Shown here one piece after another: positions 33,898 through 43,319 of a stretch of DNA of 64,000 nt. The notes under the pieces are model-generated. The model had not been told where the DNA came from, did no database searches, and was given only the letters and a program-made list of their open reading frames with translations. Each line of letters opens with the position of its first letter. Position 1 is the stretch's first letter. The stretch comes from Orlajensenia sp001423545. Its GTDB lineage: Bacteria; Actinomycetota; Actinomycetes; Actinomycetales; Microbacteriaceae. Both the position numbers and the translations under genes were made by a program. The DNA lies in NCBI GenBank assembly GCA_001423545.1, contig LMOK01000003.1:372001-436000 (forward strand), given 5' to 3'.

Positions 33898-34657
33898 CGC
33901 CATCGAGCCCGGCTCCAGCGAGGACGTCGCCGGCGAGGCCGGCTCGGTCGACGGTTCCGCCGCCGCGACCCCCGCCGCCGGTCGCGTGGGGCGGGGCGGT
34001 CGCGTCGCCGTGATCGTCGTCGCCATCGTGGCGATCGTCGTGACGGCGCTGCTCGCGTACTCGTTCGGGCGCATCTCCACCCTCGGCGATCCGACCCCGA
34101 CGGACACCAGCGCCGAGGCCGGCTTCGCCCGCGACATGCAGGCCCACCACGTGCAGGGCGTCGAGATGGCGATGATCGTGCGGGACGCGACGGATGACGC
34201 CGACGTGCGCCTGCTCGCCTACGACATCGCGACCACCCAGGCGCAGCAGTCCGGCCAGCTCTACGGCTGGCTGAACGAATGGGGGCTCAGCCAGGCCGGG
34301 AGCGAGCCGTCGATGACGTGGATGACCCGGACCGGGGCATCCGGAACCGACCACGGCCACACCGCCGGCTCCGGCACCGACACCGACGGCACCGACGCGA
34401 CCCACACCCCCGGCGGCCTCATGCCGGGCATGGCGACGGATGCGCAGCTCACCGAGCTGAAGAGTCTCGAGGGGGTCGAGGCCGAACGCCTGTTCCTCAC
34501 CCTCATGATCGCCCATCATCGTGGCGCACTCGAGATGGCCGAGTCGCTGCTCGACCGCAGTTCGAACGCCGTGGTGACGACCTTCGCGAACGGCGTCGTC
34601 GCCAGCCAGACCGCCGAGATCGAGCTGATGCAGGGGATGCTCGCCGAGCGTTCCTGA
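33878..34657 (+). CDS. DUF305 (ferritin-like) membrane-anchored protein
   Basis: About 259 residues: an acidic, Ala-rich N-terminus, one membrane helix (VIVVAIVAIVVTALL near 45-60) and two halves of a DUF305 four-helix domain. Each half carries a histidine pair, FARDMQAHHVQGVEMA and LMIAHHRGALEMAE, that suggests metal binding, as proposed for copper-associated DUF305 proteins. A His/Gly/Thr-rich linker sits between them. The ATG at 33878 lies inside the end of the DUF3105 gene, so the two are coupled. Confidence 0.9.
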   Translation: MPRARSSAIEPGSSEDVAGEAGSVDGSAAATPAAGRVGRGGRVAVIVVAIVAIVVTALLAYSFGRISTLGDPTPTDTSAEAGFARDMQAHHVQGVEMAMIVRDATDDADVRLLAYDIATTQAQQSGQLYGWLNEWGLSQAGSEPSMTWMTRTGASGTDHGHTAGSGTDTDGTDATHTPGGLMPGMATDAQLTELKSLEGVEAERLFLTLMIAHHRGALEMAESLLDRSSNAVVTTFANGVVASQTAEIELMQGMLAERS

Positions 34658-34671
34658 CGGGTGCCGCGGGC

Positions 34672-36600
34672 TCAGTCGACGACGGTCGGTTCCACCGGCG
34701 CCGTCACCTGCTGCGAGTAGAGATCGGCGTACGTGCCTCCAGCGGCGAGCAGCTCGGGGTGGGTCCCGCTCTCCACGATGCGGCCGGCCACGACCACGAA
34801 GATGACGTCGGCGTCGATGACCGTCGAGAGCCTGTGCGCGATCGCGATGGTCGTGCGGCCGCGGGCGGCATCATCGATGGCGGCCTGCACCACGCGCTCC
34901 GAGATGGTGTCGAGCGCGCTCGTGGCCTCGTCGAGCACGAGGACCTCGGGGTCCTTGAGCAGCACTCGCGCGATCGCGACACGCTGCTTCTCACCTCCGG
35001 AGAGGCGATAGCCCCGCTCGCCGACGACCGTCTCGTACCCGTCGGGGAAGCTCGCGATGGTGGCGTGGATGTTCGCGGCGCGCGCTGCGGCCTCGAGCTC
35101 GGCATCCGTCGCGTCGGGCTTGGCGTAGCGCAGGTTCTCGGCGATGGTCGCGTGGAAGAGGTACGTCTCCTGGCTGACGATGCCGATGTGGTCGACGAGT
35201 GAGCTCTGTTCGAGTTCGCGCACGTCGATCCCCGAGAAGCGGACCGCTCCCCCGCTCACCTCGTAGAGCCGCGGCACCAGATACGAGACCGTGGTCTTGC
35301 CGGCGCCACTCGGCCCGACGAAGGCGGCGAACTGGCCGCGCTCGATGGTGAAGGAGACGTCGTCGAGGGTCGGATGCGCCTCGCCTGCGGCATCCGGGTA
35401 GAAGAAGGAGACGTGGTCGAACTCGACCTTCCCGAGCAGGTCGCCCTCGGGAACGGACCGGGCGTCGGGAGCGTCGGTGATCGCCGGCCGCAGGTCGAGG
35501 TACTCGAAGATGCGGGCGAAGAGTGCGCCGGAGGTCTGCAGGTCGAGGGCGACGCGCATGAGGCCGATGAGCGGGAACAGCAGACGTGACTGCACCGTGG
35601 TGAAGGCGACGATGGTTCCGGCGGTGATCGTCTCGGCCCCGCCGACGGCGAGGTAGCCGGCCAGGAGGTAGACGATGGCCGGAACGCTGGAGAGGAAGAT
35701 GGTGACCAGGGCGAAGAACCACTGCCCGCTCATGGCCTGCCGCACCTGCAGGCTGATCTGGTTCCTGTTCTCGTCGGAATATCGGCCGATCTCCGTCTGC
35801 TGCCTGGCGAAGGCCTTGGACAGCAGGATGCCCGAGACGCTCAGCGTCTCCTGCGTGATCGCGGTCATCTCGGAGAGCGACTCCTGGGTCTGGCCCGCGA
35901 TGCGCGCGCGCACCTGCCCGACGCGGCGCTGGGCGATGACCATGAACGGCATCAGCACGACGGCGACGATCGTGAGCCGCCAGTCGAGGATGAGCATGGC
36001 GATGAATGCCGAGATGACGGTCACGGTGTTGCCGAGCACGCTCGACACGGTGTTGGTCAGCACGCCGGCGACCCCGCCGACGTCGTTCTGCAGGCGCGAC
36101 TGGATCACGCCGGTCTTCGTGCGCGTGAAGAAGCCGAGCTCCATCGCCTGCAGGTGAGTGAACAGGCGCACCCGCAGGGCGCCCATCACCTTGTTGCCGA
36201 CGGTGGCGGTGAGGTAGGCCTGCCAGACGCCGAGCAGGGCGCTGACGATGAACACGGCGATCATCGCGGCCACGATGGTGCCGAGCACGGGCAGGTTCGG
36301 CCCGCCGCTCGGCGGGAACAGGCCGTCGTCGAAGGCGCGCTGAGTGAGCAGCGGCGGGATGACGGACAGGCCGGCCGTGACGATGACCAACACGACCGTG
36401 AGCGTGAGAGCCGCGCGGTGCGGGGCGAACAGGTCCATGATCCGTCGCCCGAGGTGCGGGATGCGGGGCGCATCGGCGTTGGCCGCCTTCTGCGCCTCGA
36501 TGTCGACCGGACCGTGCCGTGGCGCGCTGCTGGCCGTACCGCCACCCTCACCGAGGGTGGCACGCTTCGGGCCGCCTCTCATCCCGCTGCCCATGCTCAT
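34672..36600 (-). CDS. ABC exporter half-transporter (fused membrane and ATPase domains)
   Basis: The 642-residue protein has six membrane helices (about 65-370) and a C-terminal ABC domain with Walker A GPSGAGKTT, signature LSGGEKQRVAIARVLL, Walker B VLVLDEATSALD and the H-loop AHRLST. It should act as a dimer exporting lipids, drugs or peptides; the substrate is unknown. It is a single gene, convergent with the DUF305 gene 14 bp away, and begins with a Gly-rich, methionine-rich N-terminus of doubtful start. Confidence 0.93.
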   Translation of the reverse strand: MSMGSGMRGGPKRATLGEGGGTASSAPRHGPVDIEAQKAANADAPRIPHLGRRIMDLFAPHRAALTLTVVLVIVTAGLSVIPPLLTQRAFDDGLFPPSGGPNLPVLGTIVAAMIAVFIVSALLGVWQAYLTATVGNKVMGALRVRLFTHLQAMELGFFTRTKTGVIQSRLQNDVGGVAGVLTNTVSSVLGNTVTVISAFIAMLILDWRLTIVAVVLMPFMVIAQRRVGQVRARIAGQTQESLSEMTAITQETLSVSGILLSKAFARQQTEIGRYSDENRNQISLQVRQAMSGQWFFALVTIFLSSVPAIVYLLAGYLAVGGAETITAGTIVAFTTVQSRLLFPLIGLMRVALDLQTSGALFARIFEYLDLRPAITDAPDARSVPEGDLLGKVEFDHVSFFYPDAAGEAHPTLDDVSFTIERGQFAAFVGPSGAGKTTVSYLVPRLYEVSGGAVRFSGIDVRELEQSSLVDHIGIVSQETYLFHATIAENLRYAKPDATDAELEAAARAANIHATIASFPDGYETVVGERGYRLSGGEKQRVAIARVLLKDPEVLVLDEATSALDTISERVVQAAIDDAARGRTTIAIAHRLSTVIDADVIFVVVAGRIVESGTHPELLAAGGTYADLYSQQVTAPVEPTVVD

Positions 36601-36666
36601 GGGTTCAGCCTAGGCGCGTGGGCAGCGGCATCCGGTGCTCCTGTTCCGCTGGCAGCTGACGCGCAG

Positions 36667-36725
36667 ATGCAGGATGAGAGCCGACTCAGCTCCTGTGGGG
36701 GGTCGAGTCGGCTCTCATCCTGCAT
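36667..36725. terminator. Perfect 21-bp inverted repeat, probable terminator of the sugar operon
   Basis: The arm ATGCAGGATGAGAGCCGACT plus C (36667-36687) is inverted exactly at 36705-36725 around a 17-nt loop. It follows the malG-type permease stop by 21 bases on the minus strand. The stem is longer than other hairpins here. Confidence 0.8.
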
Positions 36726-36746
36726 ACGGGAAGGAGGGCGCTGCGG

Positions 36747-37733
36747 CTACCCCTTCGTCGAGCCCGCCAGCAGGCCGCGCACGAAGTAGCGCTGCAGGCT
36801 GAAGAACACGATGAGCGGCACGATCAGCGAGATGAACGCTGCAGCCGTGAGGCGCTGCCATTCCTGACCTCGGTTACCCGTGAGCTCGGCCAATCGTTGT
36901 GTCAGTGGGGCGACATCCGGAGTTCCTCCGGAGAACACGAGCGCCACCAGCAGGTCGTTCCAGACCCACAGGAACTGGAAGATGGCGAACGACGCGAGGA
37001 TCGGCACCGACAGCGGGAGGATGATGCGCAGGAAGATCTGCCCGTGGTTCGCCCCGTCGACGCGGGCAGCCTCGATGAGCTCCCCGGGGATCTCCGAGAT
37101 GAAGTTGTGCAGCAGGAAGATCGCCAGCGGCAGGCCGAAGATCGTGTGCGCGATCCACACCTGCAGGTAACTCTGCTCGGGGATGATCGGGATGATGTCG
37201 TGGATGAACCTCTGGATCGGGAGGATCCAGGTGGTGAACATCTGCAGAAGCGGGATGAGCGCCATCTGCAGCGGCACGATCTGCAGGGCGAAGATCACGA
37301 TGAAGATCCAGCCGGCGCCCTTGAACGGGATCCACGCCAGGGCGTAGGCCGCCATGGCCGCGAGCACCGTCGCGAAGACCACCACCGGGATGGTGATCGC
37401 GAGCGAGTTGACGAAGTAGGCGCCGAGCTGCGGCGACGAGGACGACGAGGAGAACAGCACCTCCTTGTAGTTGTCGAGCGTGAACCCCGGGTTCTGGAAG
37501 ATCGTCCACCAGCCGGTGGTCTTGATGAGCTCCTCGGGCCGGAACGACGAGACGAAGAGGCCGAAGGTCGGGATCACCCAGATGAGTGCGATGACCAGCG
37601 AGACGATGGTGGCGGTGCGCGAGGTGAGGCGCTTCTTGACCCGCTTGGCCTTGCTGCCGTCGGCGTTGAAGCCGCGCTGGAATTCCTTCTTGGTCTCGTC
37701 GTCGAGGGGGATTTCGACCGGTGTGTAGGTCAT
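36747..37733 (-). CDS. Carbohydrate ABC transporter permease, MalG type
   Basis: The 328-residue membrane protein has six helices and the EAA loop IEAARVDGANHGQIFLRIILP that contacts the ATPase. The long N-terminus with 50 polar residues and the WWTIFQNPGFTLDNY loop recall alpha-glucoside permeases of the AglG type. AAGGAG precedes the ATG, which overlaps the malF-type stop by four bases. No ATPase gene is in the operon, so a shared MsiK-like ATPase encoded elsewhere is expected. Confidence 0.93.
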   Translation of the reverse strand: MTYTPVEIPLDDETKKEFQRGFNADGSKAKRVKKRLTSRTATIVSLVIALIWVIPTFGLFVSSFRPEELIKTTGWWTIFQNPGFTLDNYKEVLFSSSSSSPQLGAYFVNSLAITIPVVVFATVLAAMAAYALAWIPFKGAGWIFIVIFALQIVPLQMALIPLLQMFTTWILPIQRFIHDIIPIIPEQSYLQVWIAHTIFGLPLAIFLLHNFISEIPGELIEAARVDGANHGQIFLRIILPLSVPILASFAIFQFLWVWNDLLVALVFSGGTPDVAPLTQRLAELTGNRGQEWQRLTAAAFISLIVPLIVFFSLQRYFVRGLLAGSTKG

Positions 37734-38701
37734 CGGATCTCCTTCTGCTTGCGGAGGACGCGGATGTTGTAGACCACGATGGGCAGCACCAGCACGAACA
37801 GGATGAGGGCGAGCGCCGAACCGCGTCCGGGCTCCAGAGCACGGAAGGCCTGGGTGTACATCTCGTTCGCGACGACGCTGGTCTCGAAGTTTCCGCCGGT
37901 CATGGTGCGCACGATGTCGAACACCTTGAGGGTCGCGATGGAGATCGTGGTGACGACGACCACGAGAGCACCGCGGATGCCGGGGAGCACCACGTTCGTG
38001 AAGCGCTGCCAGCCGTTGGTGCCGTCGAGCTCAGCCGCTTCGAGCTGTTCGGCCGGGATGCCCTTGATGGATGCCGACAGCACGACGACGGCGAATCCGG
38101 TCTGCACCCAGATCATCACGACGATGAGGAGGATCGTGTTCATGGGAGCCGTCTGGAGCCAGAGCACCGGCTCCTGGCCGAACCAGACCATGATCTGGTT
38201 GAGGAGTCCGATCTGGTCGCGGCTGGCCGGCCGGTACTCGTAGACGAACTTCCAGATGATGCCGGCGCCGACGAAGGAGATGGCGAACGGCATGAAGATG
38301 AGCGACTTGTAGATCTTCTCGCCGCGTGAGCGGTCGATGAAGTTGGCGTAGGCGAGGCCGATCGCCGTCGCGATGGAGGGCACGAGGATGACCCAGATGA
38401 CCGTGTTGCGGAGCGTGATGAGCGCCTCGGGCTGGGTGAACATCCAGACGAAGTTGTCGAGGCCGACGAACTCGCCGGCCTTGTTGGCGAAGGCCGCGGC
38501 TCCGGTGCGGATGGCCGGGTAGACCAGGCCGATGGCCAGCAGGATGAAGGCCGGCAGCACGAAGGCGAGGAGCTGGAGTACGTCGCGGCCGCGTTTCGGC
38601 GCCTTGTCGATGAAGAACAGGATCAATCCAACGACGGCGGCGAAGATCGCCACACCGCCGAACAACTGGAGGATCTTGCCGATGAGATCTGCAGTCGTCA
38701 T
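37730..38701 (-). CDS. Carbohydrate ABC transporter permease, MalF type
   Basis: The 323-residue protein has about seven hydrophobic segments. Its EAA loop reads LEAAELDGTNGWQRFTNVVLP, and RGEKIYKSLIFMPFAISFVGAG is typical of the AglF-like group. GAGGAG lies just before the ATG. It is the middle gene of binding protein-malF-malG, separated from the binding protein by a strong hairpin. Confidence 0.93.
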   Translation of the reverse strand: MTTADLIGKILQLFGGVAIFAAVVGLILFFIDKAPKRGRDVLQLLAFVLPAFILLAIGLVYPAIRTGAAAFANKAGEFVGLDNFVWMFTQPEALITLRNTVIWVILVPSIATAIGLAYANFIDRSRGEKIYKSLIFMPFAISFVGAGIIWKFVYEYRPASRDQIGLLNQIMVWFGQEPVLWLQTAPMNTILLIVVMIWVQTGFAVVVLSASIKGIPAEQLEAAELDGTNGWQRFTNVVLPGIRGALVVVVTTISIATLKVFDIVRTMTGGNFETSVVANEMYTQAFRALEPGRGSALALILFVLVLPIVVYNIRVLRKQKEIR

Positions 38702-38728
38702 GTACGCGTCTCCTCTTCTTTGAGGTTG

Positions 38729-38765
38729 CAGTGGGGCCGCGCGAGCTGGCCGCGCGGCCCCACTG
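38729..38765 (-). terminator. Intercistronic hairpin after the binding-protein gene
   Basis: CAGTGGGGCCGCGCG and CGCGCGGCCCCACTG form a perfect 15-bp stem with a 7-nt loop. Hairpins here usually let the binding protein be made in excess over the permeases. Confidence 0.75.
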
Positions 38766-38798
38766 TTAGGTGATGTTAGAGCAACAGGAGTCCGAGGA

Positions 38799-40145
38799 CT
38801 ACTGCGGCCAGCTGTCCTGGATGAACGTGGTCGTGTCGGCTGTGGACTTGCCGCCGATCCAGTCGACCATTCCCTTCCAGAATGAACCCGCTCCCACGGC
38901 GCCCGGCATGAGGTCCGAGGCGTCGAAACGGAAGGTGGTGTTCGGGTCCTGCAGCGTGGCGACGGCCGTCTTCAGCAGTTCGCTGGAGGCGTTCTCGGGG
39001 TCGAGACCGTTGTTGGCGCTGATGACACCGCCGAGCTTCACGCGGTTGTTGGCCCACGTGTCGCTGGACAGGTAGGTCTGCACTGCTGCGACCTCCTCAG
39101 CGTCACGGAAGGATCCGACGATCTCGCCACCACCGGTGACGGCGCTGGCGCCGGCCTCGGTGCCGGGGAGCAGGAAGGCCCAGACGTCGCCGTCTTCAGC
39201 AACCGTCGTGCCCTCGGGCCAGAAGCCCTCGTAGAACGTCGCCTGGTGGTGCAGCGCGCAGGTGCCGTCGAGGATCGGGAGGCCGGCGTCGCCGAACTCC
39301 GTCGTCGCGATGGAGTCGACTCCACCGAGTCCGCCGTTCACGTAGTCGGGGTTGCGGATGTAGTCACCCACCGAATCGAATGCGCCCTGGATCTTCGGGT
39401 CGGTGAACTTCACTTCGTTCGTGACCCACTGGTCGTAGACGTCGGGACCCTGCTCGCGGAGTACGAAGTCCTCCACCCAGTCGGTTCCCGGCCATCCGGT
39501 CGCGTCACCTGATGCGAAGCCGACGCACCAGGGCTTGTCGACGGCGCCCGACTTCTGGATGTCGGCGGTCAGCGTCGCCAGCTCGTCGAGCGTGGTCGGC
39601 ACCTCCCAGCCGTTCTCCTCGAAGGTCGACGGCGAGTACCAGACGTAGCCCTTGACGCTCGCCATGAGCGGCGCGCCCCAGATCTCTCCGTCGACGGTGC
39701 CGTACTTCTGCCAGTCCTCGGACCAGAACTTCGTGGCGTTGTCGACGACGGCCTGAGCGGGCTTCTTGATGTAGCCGGCCTCGACCTGCGCGGCGAACAG
39801 GCCGGGCTGGGGGAAGATCGCGATGTCGGGCGGGTTTCCACCCTGGGCGCGAACGTTGATCTGCGTCTCGAACTCCTTGCTGGGCTCGTAGACGACGTCG
39901 ACACCCGTGCAGGTCTCGAAGTCCTTCCACGACTCGTTCAGCAGATCTGCTTCGGTGTCGCTGATGGTTCCGTAGACGCTGACCTCGGTGCCGGAATCGA
40001 AACTTCCGTAGCTCTCGTAGGGGGCGCAATCGGTGTCAGCCTTGTCGCTTGCGGCTTCGTCACCGGTACATCCGGTGAGAGCCAGTCCGACGACGGCTGC
40101 TGCGGCCATGGGAATCAACAGACGGCGGTGCCGCGTGAGTCTCAT
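38799..40145 (-). CDS. Sugar-binding lipoprotein of a MalEFG-type importer (probably alpha-glucosides)
   Basis: The 448-residue SBP-bac-1 protein has a lipoprotein signal ending GLALTGCTG (Cys near 26). The mature protein has GTEVSVYGTISDTEADLL, PPDIAIFPQPG and YEGFWPEGTTVAEDGDVWAF, resembling AglE-type alpha-glucoside binding proteins. AGGAGAT lies close to the ATG. First gene of the operon, divergent from the LacI gene at 40414. Confidence 0.92.
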   Translation of the reverse strand: MRLTRHRRLLIPMAAAAVVGLALTGCTGDEAASDKADTDCAPYESYGSFDSGTEVSVYGTISDTEADLLNESWKDFETCTGVDVVYEPSKEFETQINVRAQGGNPPDIAIFPQPGLFAAQVEAGYIKKPAQAVVDNATKFWSEDWQKYGTVDGEIWGAPLMASVKGYVWYSPSTFEENGWEVPTTLDELATLTADIQKSGAVDKPWCVGFASGDATGWPGTDWVEDFVLREQGPDVYDQWVTNEVKFTDPKIQGAFDSVGDYIRNPDYVNGGLGGVDSIATTEFGDAGLPILDGTCALHHQATFYEGFWPEGTTVAEDGDVWAFLLPGTEAGASAVTGGGEIVGSFRDAEEVAAVQTYLSSDTWANNRVKLGGVISANNGLDPENASSELLKTAVATLQDPNTTFRFDASDLMPGAVGAGSFWKGMVDWIGGKSTADTTTFIQDSWPQ

Positions 40146-40185
40146 TTCTCATCTCCTCATTGAGTATGTGTGCAGGGAGAACTGG

Positions 40186-40197
40186 GGAACCGGTTCC
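40186..40197. promoter_or_regulatory. LacI-type operator between the binding-protein and lacI genes
   Basis: GGAACCGGTTCC is a perfect 12-bp palindrome 41 bases upstream of the binding-protein ATG. A degenerate half-conserved copy GAGATCGGTTCC lies at 40342-40353 near the regulator. The adjacent LacI protein has the SKATASRAL recognition helix of proteins that read such GG-AACCGGTT-CC sites. Confidence 0.75.
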
Positions 40198-40413
40198 AGA
40201 CGCCACGGTAGCGCTTCGCCCGCCCGGGACACAAGGTGGTGGCATCACGAATCGGTCACCTTCGACGGATGCGCGCGAAATGGGCGAGAGAGCGTTTGCA
40301 GGCGCCGTTCCGTTGCATCGAACTGCGCGGGAAAAGCACGTGAGATCGGTTCCACAAAAGAGACCTCGGCGCTATGATCGGCTCCAGTCATGCCGACCGA
40401 GGAAGTGAGGCAT

Positions 40414-41439
40414 ATGAGCGCCATCGCCGATGTGGCACGCCTGGCCGGGGTCTCGAAGGCCACGGCGTCGCGCGCCCTCAGCGGCCGGGGGTACGTCGCC
40501 GACGACACCCGGCTGCGCGTGCAGGAGGCTGCATCCGAGCTCGGCTACATCGCCTCTCCCAACGCCGCGAGCCTCGTCACGGGGCGCACGAAGAACATCG
40601 GCGTGATCATCCCCTTCGTCAACCGCTGGTTCTTCGGCGAGGTACTGGAGGGCATCGAACGCGAACTGCTCGCCGCCGGGTACGACCTCACGCTCTACAA
40701 CGTGACCAGCGAGGTCGCCCAACGCAGCCAGATCTTCGAGTTCTTCCTCGCCAGGAAGCGGGTCGACGCCGTCATCGCCGTCGGCGTCGAGCTGTCGGTC
40801 GACGAGGTCGAGCGGCTGCAGCGCACGGGCAAGCCGGTGGTCGGCATCGGCGGCCCGATCCCCCACGCCAACACCATCGCGATCGACGACGTGGCGGCGT
40901 CGAGGCTGGCGACCGAGCACCTGCTGAGCCTCGGGCACACCCGTATCGCGCACATCGGCGGGAATCAGGCCCAGCAGATGGACTTCTCGGTGCACGGCAA
41001 GCGACTGCGCGGCTTCGAGCTCGCCATGGAGGCGGCCGGGCTACCGACCACCGACTCGTTCTGGCCGACCGAGCTCAGCATGCCCGGCGGCTACGCCGTG
41101 GCGCTGCAGGTGCTGGGCGATCCCCGCCACCGCCCGACGGCCATCTTCGCCGCCTGCGACGAGGTGGCGTTCGGCACGATCCTGGCCGCCCAGCGCCTCG
41201 GGGTCGAGGTGCCGCGCGACCTCTCGATCACGGGCATCGACGATCACGAGTACGCCGCGATGTTCGGTCTGACCACCGTGGTGCAGGCCCCGCGGGAACA
41301 GGGACGCCTGGCCGTGGCATCCGTTCTGAGACTGCTCGAGACGGATGCCGCGGAGCAGGGTGGCGGCGAGACCATCCTGCCCTCACGGCTCGTCGTGCGC
41401 TCCTCGACGACGGCCGCGCTGGTCGGTGCCGGGCGCTGA
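40414..41439 (+). CDS. LacI-family regulator of the MalEFG-type importer
   Basis: The 341-residue protein has a helix-turn-helix at residues 3-22 (IADVARLAGVSKATASRALS), a hinge helix near 50 and an effector domain ending in RDLSITGIDDHEYAAMFGLTTV. It is divergent from the transporter operon, with a GGAACCGGTTCC palindrome between them. The ATG at 40414 follows GAGG by five bases; the upstream 40390 start is less likely. Confidence 0.92.
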   Translation: MSAIADVARLAGVSKATASRALSGRGYVADDTRLRVQEAASELGYIASPNAASLVTGRTKNIGVIIPFVNRWFFGEVLEGIERELLAAGYDLTLYNVTSEVAQRSQIFEFFLARKRVDAVIAVGVELSVDEVERLQRTGKPVVGIGGPIPHANTIAIDDVAASRLATEHLLSLGHTRIAHIGGNQAQQMDFSVHGKRLRGFELAMEAAGLPTTDSFWPTELSMPGGYAVALQVLGDPRHRPTAIFAACDEVAFGTILAAQRLGVEVPRDLSITGIDDHEYAAMFGLTTVVQAPREQGRLAVASVLRLLETDAAEQGGGETILPSRLVVRSSTTAALVGAGR

Positions 41440-41458
41440 GGCCCAGCCACCACAAACG

Positions 41459-41518
41459 TCGAGACCGGAGTTCCTGCGGGTGCGCAGCATGCAACACCCG
41501 TCGGAACTCCGGTCTCGA
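41459..41518. terminator. Bidirectional terminator made of a family-3 repeat
   Basis: A 24-bp stem with two mismatches, arms containing CGAGACCGGAGTTC and GAACTCCGGTCTCG, and a 12-nt loop. It lies between convergent lacI and MFS genes and is the same sequence family as the repeats at 25115-25203. Confidence 0.8.
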
Positions 41519-41538
41519 TGACGCGGAACCCTGCGGAG

Positions 41539-42792
41539 CTACGCCGCGTCGCCCACCAGCACGGCCTCGGCCTGCTCCGCCTCATCGAGTTCGGCGATGC
41601 CGTCGGAGGTCGCGAGAGCCCGGCGTCCGGCGATCACGATGAGCGTCGCCAGGACGAAGGCGATGGCACCGGCGATGAAGGGAGCCTGCTCGGAGACGTT
41701 CGCGGCCAGCAGCGAGGCGACGGGAGGCGCGACGGCACCGCCGAGGAAGCGCACGCCCGAGTAAGCGCTCGACGCCACCGAGCGGGGCAGGTCGGTGGCC
41801 TCCATAACGCTCTCGGTGAGCACGGTGTTCATGATGCCGAGCAGCAGCCCGCCGACGACGACGAACACGACGATGCCGACGACGGAGTGGATGAGCAGGG
41901 CGATCGCGACCATGTCGAGAGCGAGCAGGGGCAGGATCGTCCAGATCACGCGGGTGCGCCGCATCCGTGCAGTGAGCATCGGGGCGAGCCACACCGAGGA
42001 CACGGCCACCGCCACGCCCCAGCCGAAGAACACGAAGCCGAGCGAGATGGCGCTCGAGACGCCGAGCGGCACGAGGGCGAACGGGGTGTAGGCCAGCAGC
42101 ACGAAGAAACCGAAGTTGTAGAACACGGCCGTGGCGGCGAGGATCGCGAGCGCGGGCCGTCCGAGGGCGCGGAACGGCGCGGAGAACGCAGTGGGCACAG
42201 GCTTCTCGTCACCAGCAGACGAACGCAGCAGAGTCGAGATGGCGATGAACCCGACGGCCATGAGCACGGCGGTGCCGAAGAACGGGCCGCGCCAACTCCA
42301 ACTGCCGAGGACTCCACCGACGAGGGGTCCGATGGCCAGACCGAGTCCGAGGGCGGCCTCGTACAGGATGATGGCCGACGAGGTGCCTCCGGATGCCGCT
42401 CCGACGATGGTCGCGAGGGCGGTGGAGATGAACAGTGCGTTGCCGAGACCCCAGCCGGCGCGGAAGCCGATGATCGACTCGACGTCGCCCGAGAGGCCTG
42501 CGGCGGCGGCGAAGACCACGATGACGGCGAGCCCGATGAGCAGGGTCTTCTTGGCGCCGATGCGGCTGGAGACCCAGCTGGTGAAGAACATCGCGATTCC
42601 GGTGATCACCAGGTAGCTGGTGAACAGGAACTCGGTCTCGGTGGGGCTGGCCTGCAGGTCGGCCGCGATGGCCGGCAGGATGGGGTCGACCAGGCCGATG
42701 CCCATGAAGGCGACGACGCAGGCGAAGGCGACGGCCCACACGGCCTTCGGCTGCGTGAGGATGGAACTGCCGCTCGTGCTTCCGTGGCTCAT
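41539..42792 (-). CDS. MFS transporter regulated by MarR
   Basis: The 417-residue protein has 12 membrane helices, with motif A in SSRIGAKKTLLIG after TM2 and a motif C-like GPLVGGVLGSWSWRGPFF in TM5, so it is likely a proton-coupled drug exporter (DHA1 type). Its ATG overlaps the marR stop by four bases, so the pair form a marR-pump operon. Confidence 0.92.
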   Translation of the reverse strand: MSHGSTSGSSILTQPKAVWAVAFACVVAFMGIGLVDPILPAIAADLQASPTETEFLFTSYLVITGIAMFFTSWVSSRIGAKKTLLIGLAVIVVFAAAAGLSGDVESIIGFRAGWGLGNALFISTALATIVGAASGGTSSAIILYEAALGLGLAIGPLVGGVLGSWSWRGPFFGTAVLMAVGFIAISTLLRSSAGDEKPVPTAFSAPFRALGRPALAILAATAVFYNFGFFVLLAYTPFALVPLGVSSAISLGFVFFGWGVAVAVSSVWLAPMLTARMRRTRVIWTILPLLALDMVAIALLIHSVVGIVVFVVVGGLLLGIMNTVLTESVMEATDLPRSVASSAYSGVRFLGGAVAPPVASLLAANVSEQAPFIAGAIAFVLATLIVIAGRRALATSDGIAELDEAEQAEAVLVGDAA

Positions 42793-43307
42793 CGTGCGCC
42801 GCCCTCCTCGACGACGTTGGACGCCGAGCCGGTGACGGATGCCGCAGAGCCGATCTCGCCGGCGATGCGGGCGTGCAGGATGGCAGCGGCGCGGGCGAGC
42901 ACGTCGGCCTCCTCGTCGCTCAGGTCGGCGAACACGGGCAGGAGTGCCGCCCCCATGCTCTCGCGCCACTCGTCGAGGGCGCGTTCGCCCTTCTTGGTGA
43001 CGGCGATCTGCCAGGCGCGGGCGTCGGCGGTGTCGGCGATGCGGCGCACCCACTCTCGCTCGCCCAAGGTGCGCACGAGCTTGGTCATGGTGGGCTGGGC
43101 GACCCGGCTCTCGACGGCGAGCTCGCCGATGCGCATCGGACCCGACGCGATGAGCGTACTGAGGGTGCGGAGGAGGGCCGGCGACTCGGTGTTGCCCGTT
43201 CGACGGGCGGCGACGCGGGTAAGGCGGTTCGAGGCACTGACGACCTCGACGAGGATCTGGCTGATGGTGGTGGCGCGCGTGGCGTCGAGAACGACGGTTT
43301 CTGGCAT
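42789..43307 (-). CDS. MarR-family repressor
   Basis: The 172-residue protein has the MarR winged helix-turn-helix: ALLRTLSTLIASGPMRIGELA, then the recognition helix VAQPTMTKLVRTL and the wing with DTADARAWQIAVT. It should bind the two ATAGC-N3-GCTAT palindromes just upstream and repress itself and the pump, with release by a toxic ligand. The C-terminal 15 residues are low complexity. Confidence 0.92.
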   Translation of the reverse strand: MPETVVLDATRATTISQILVEVVSASNRLTRVAARRTGNTESPALLRTLSTLIASGPMRIGELAVESRVAQPTMTKLVRTLGEREWVRRIADTADARAWQIAVTKKGERALDEWRESMGAALLPVFADLSDEEADVLARAAAILHARIAGEIGSAASVTGSASNVVEEGGAR

Positions 43308-43319
43308 GGATCCAATTAT

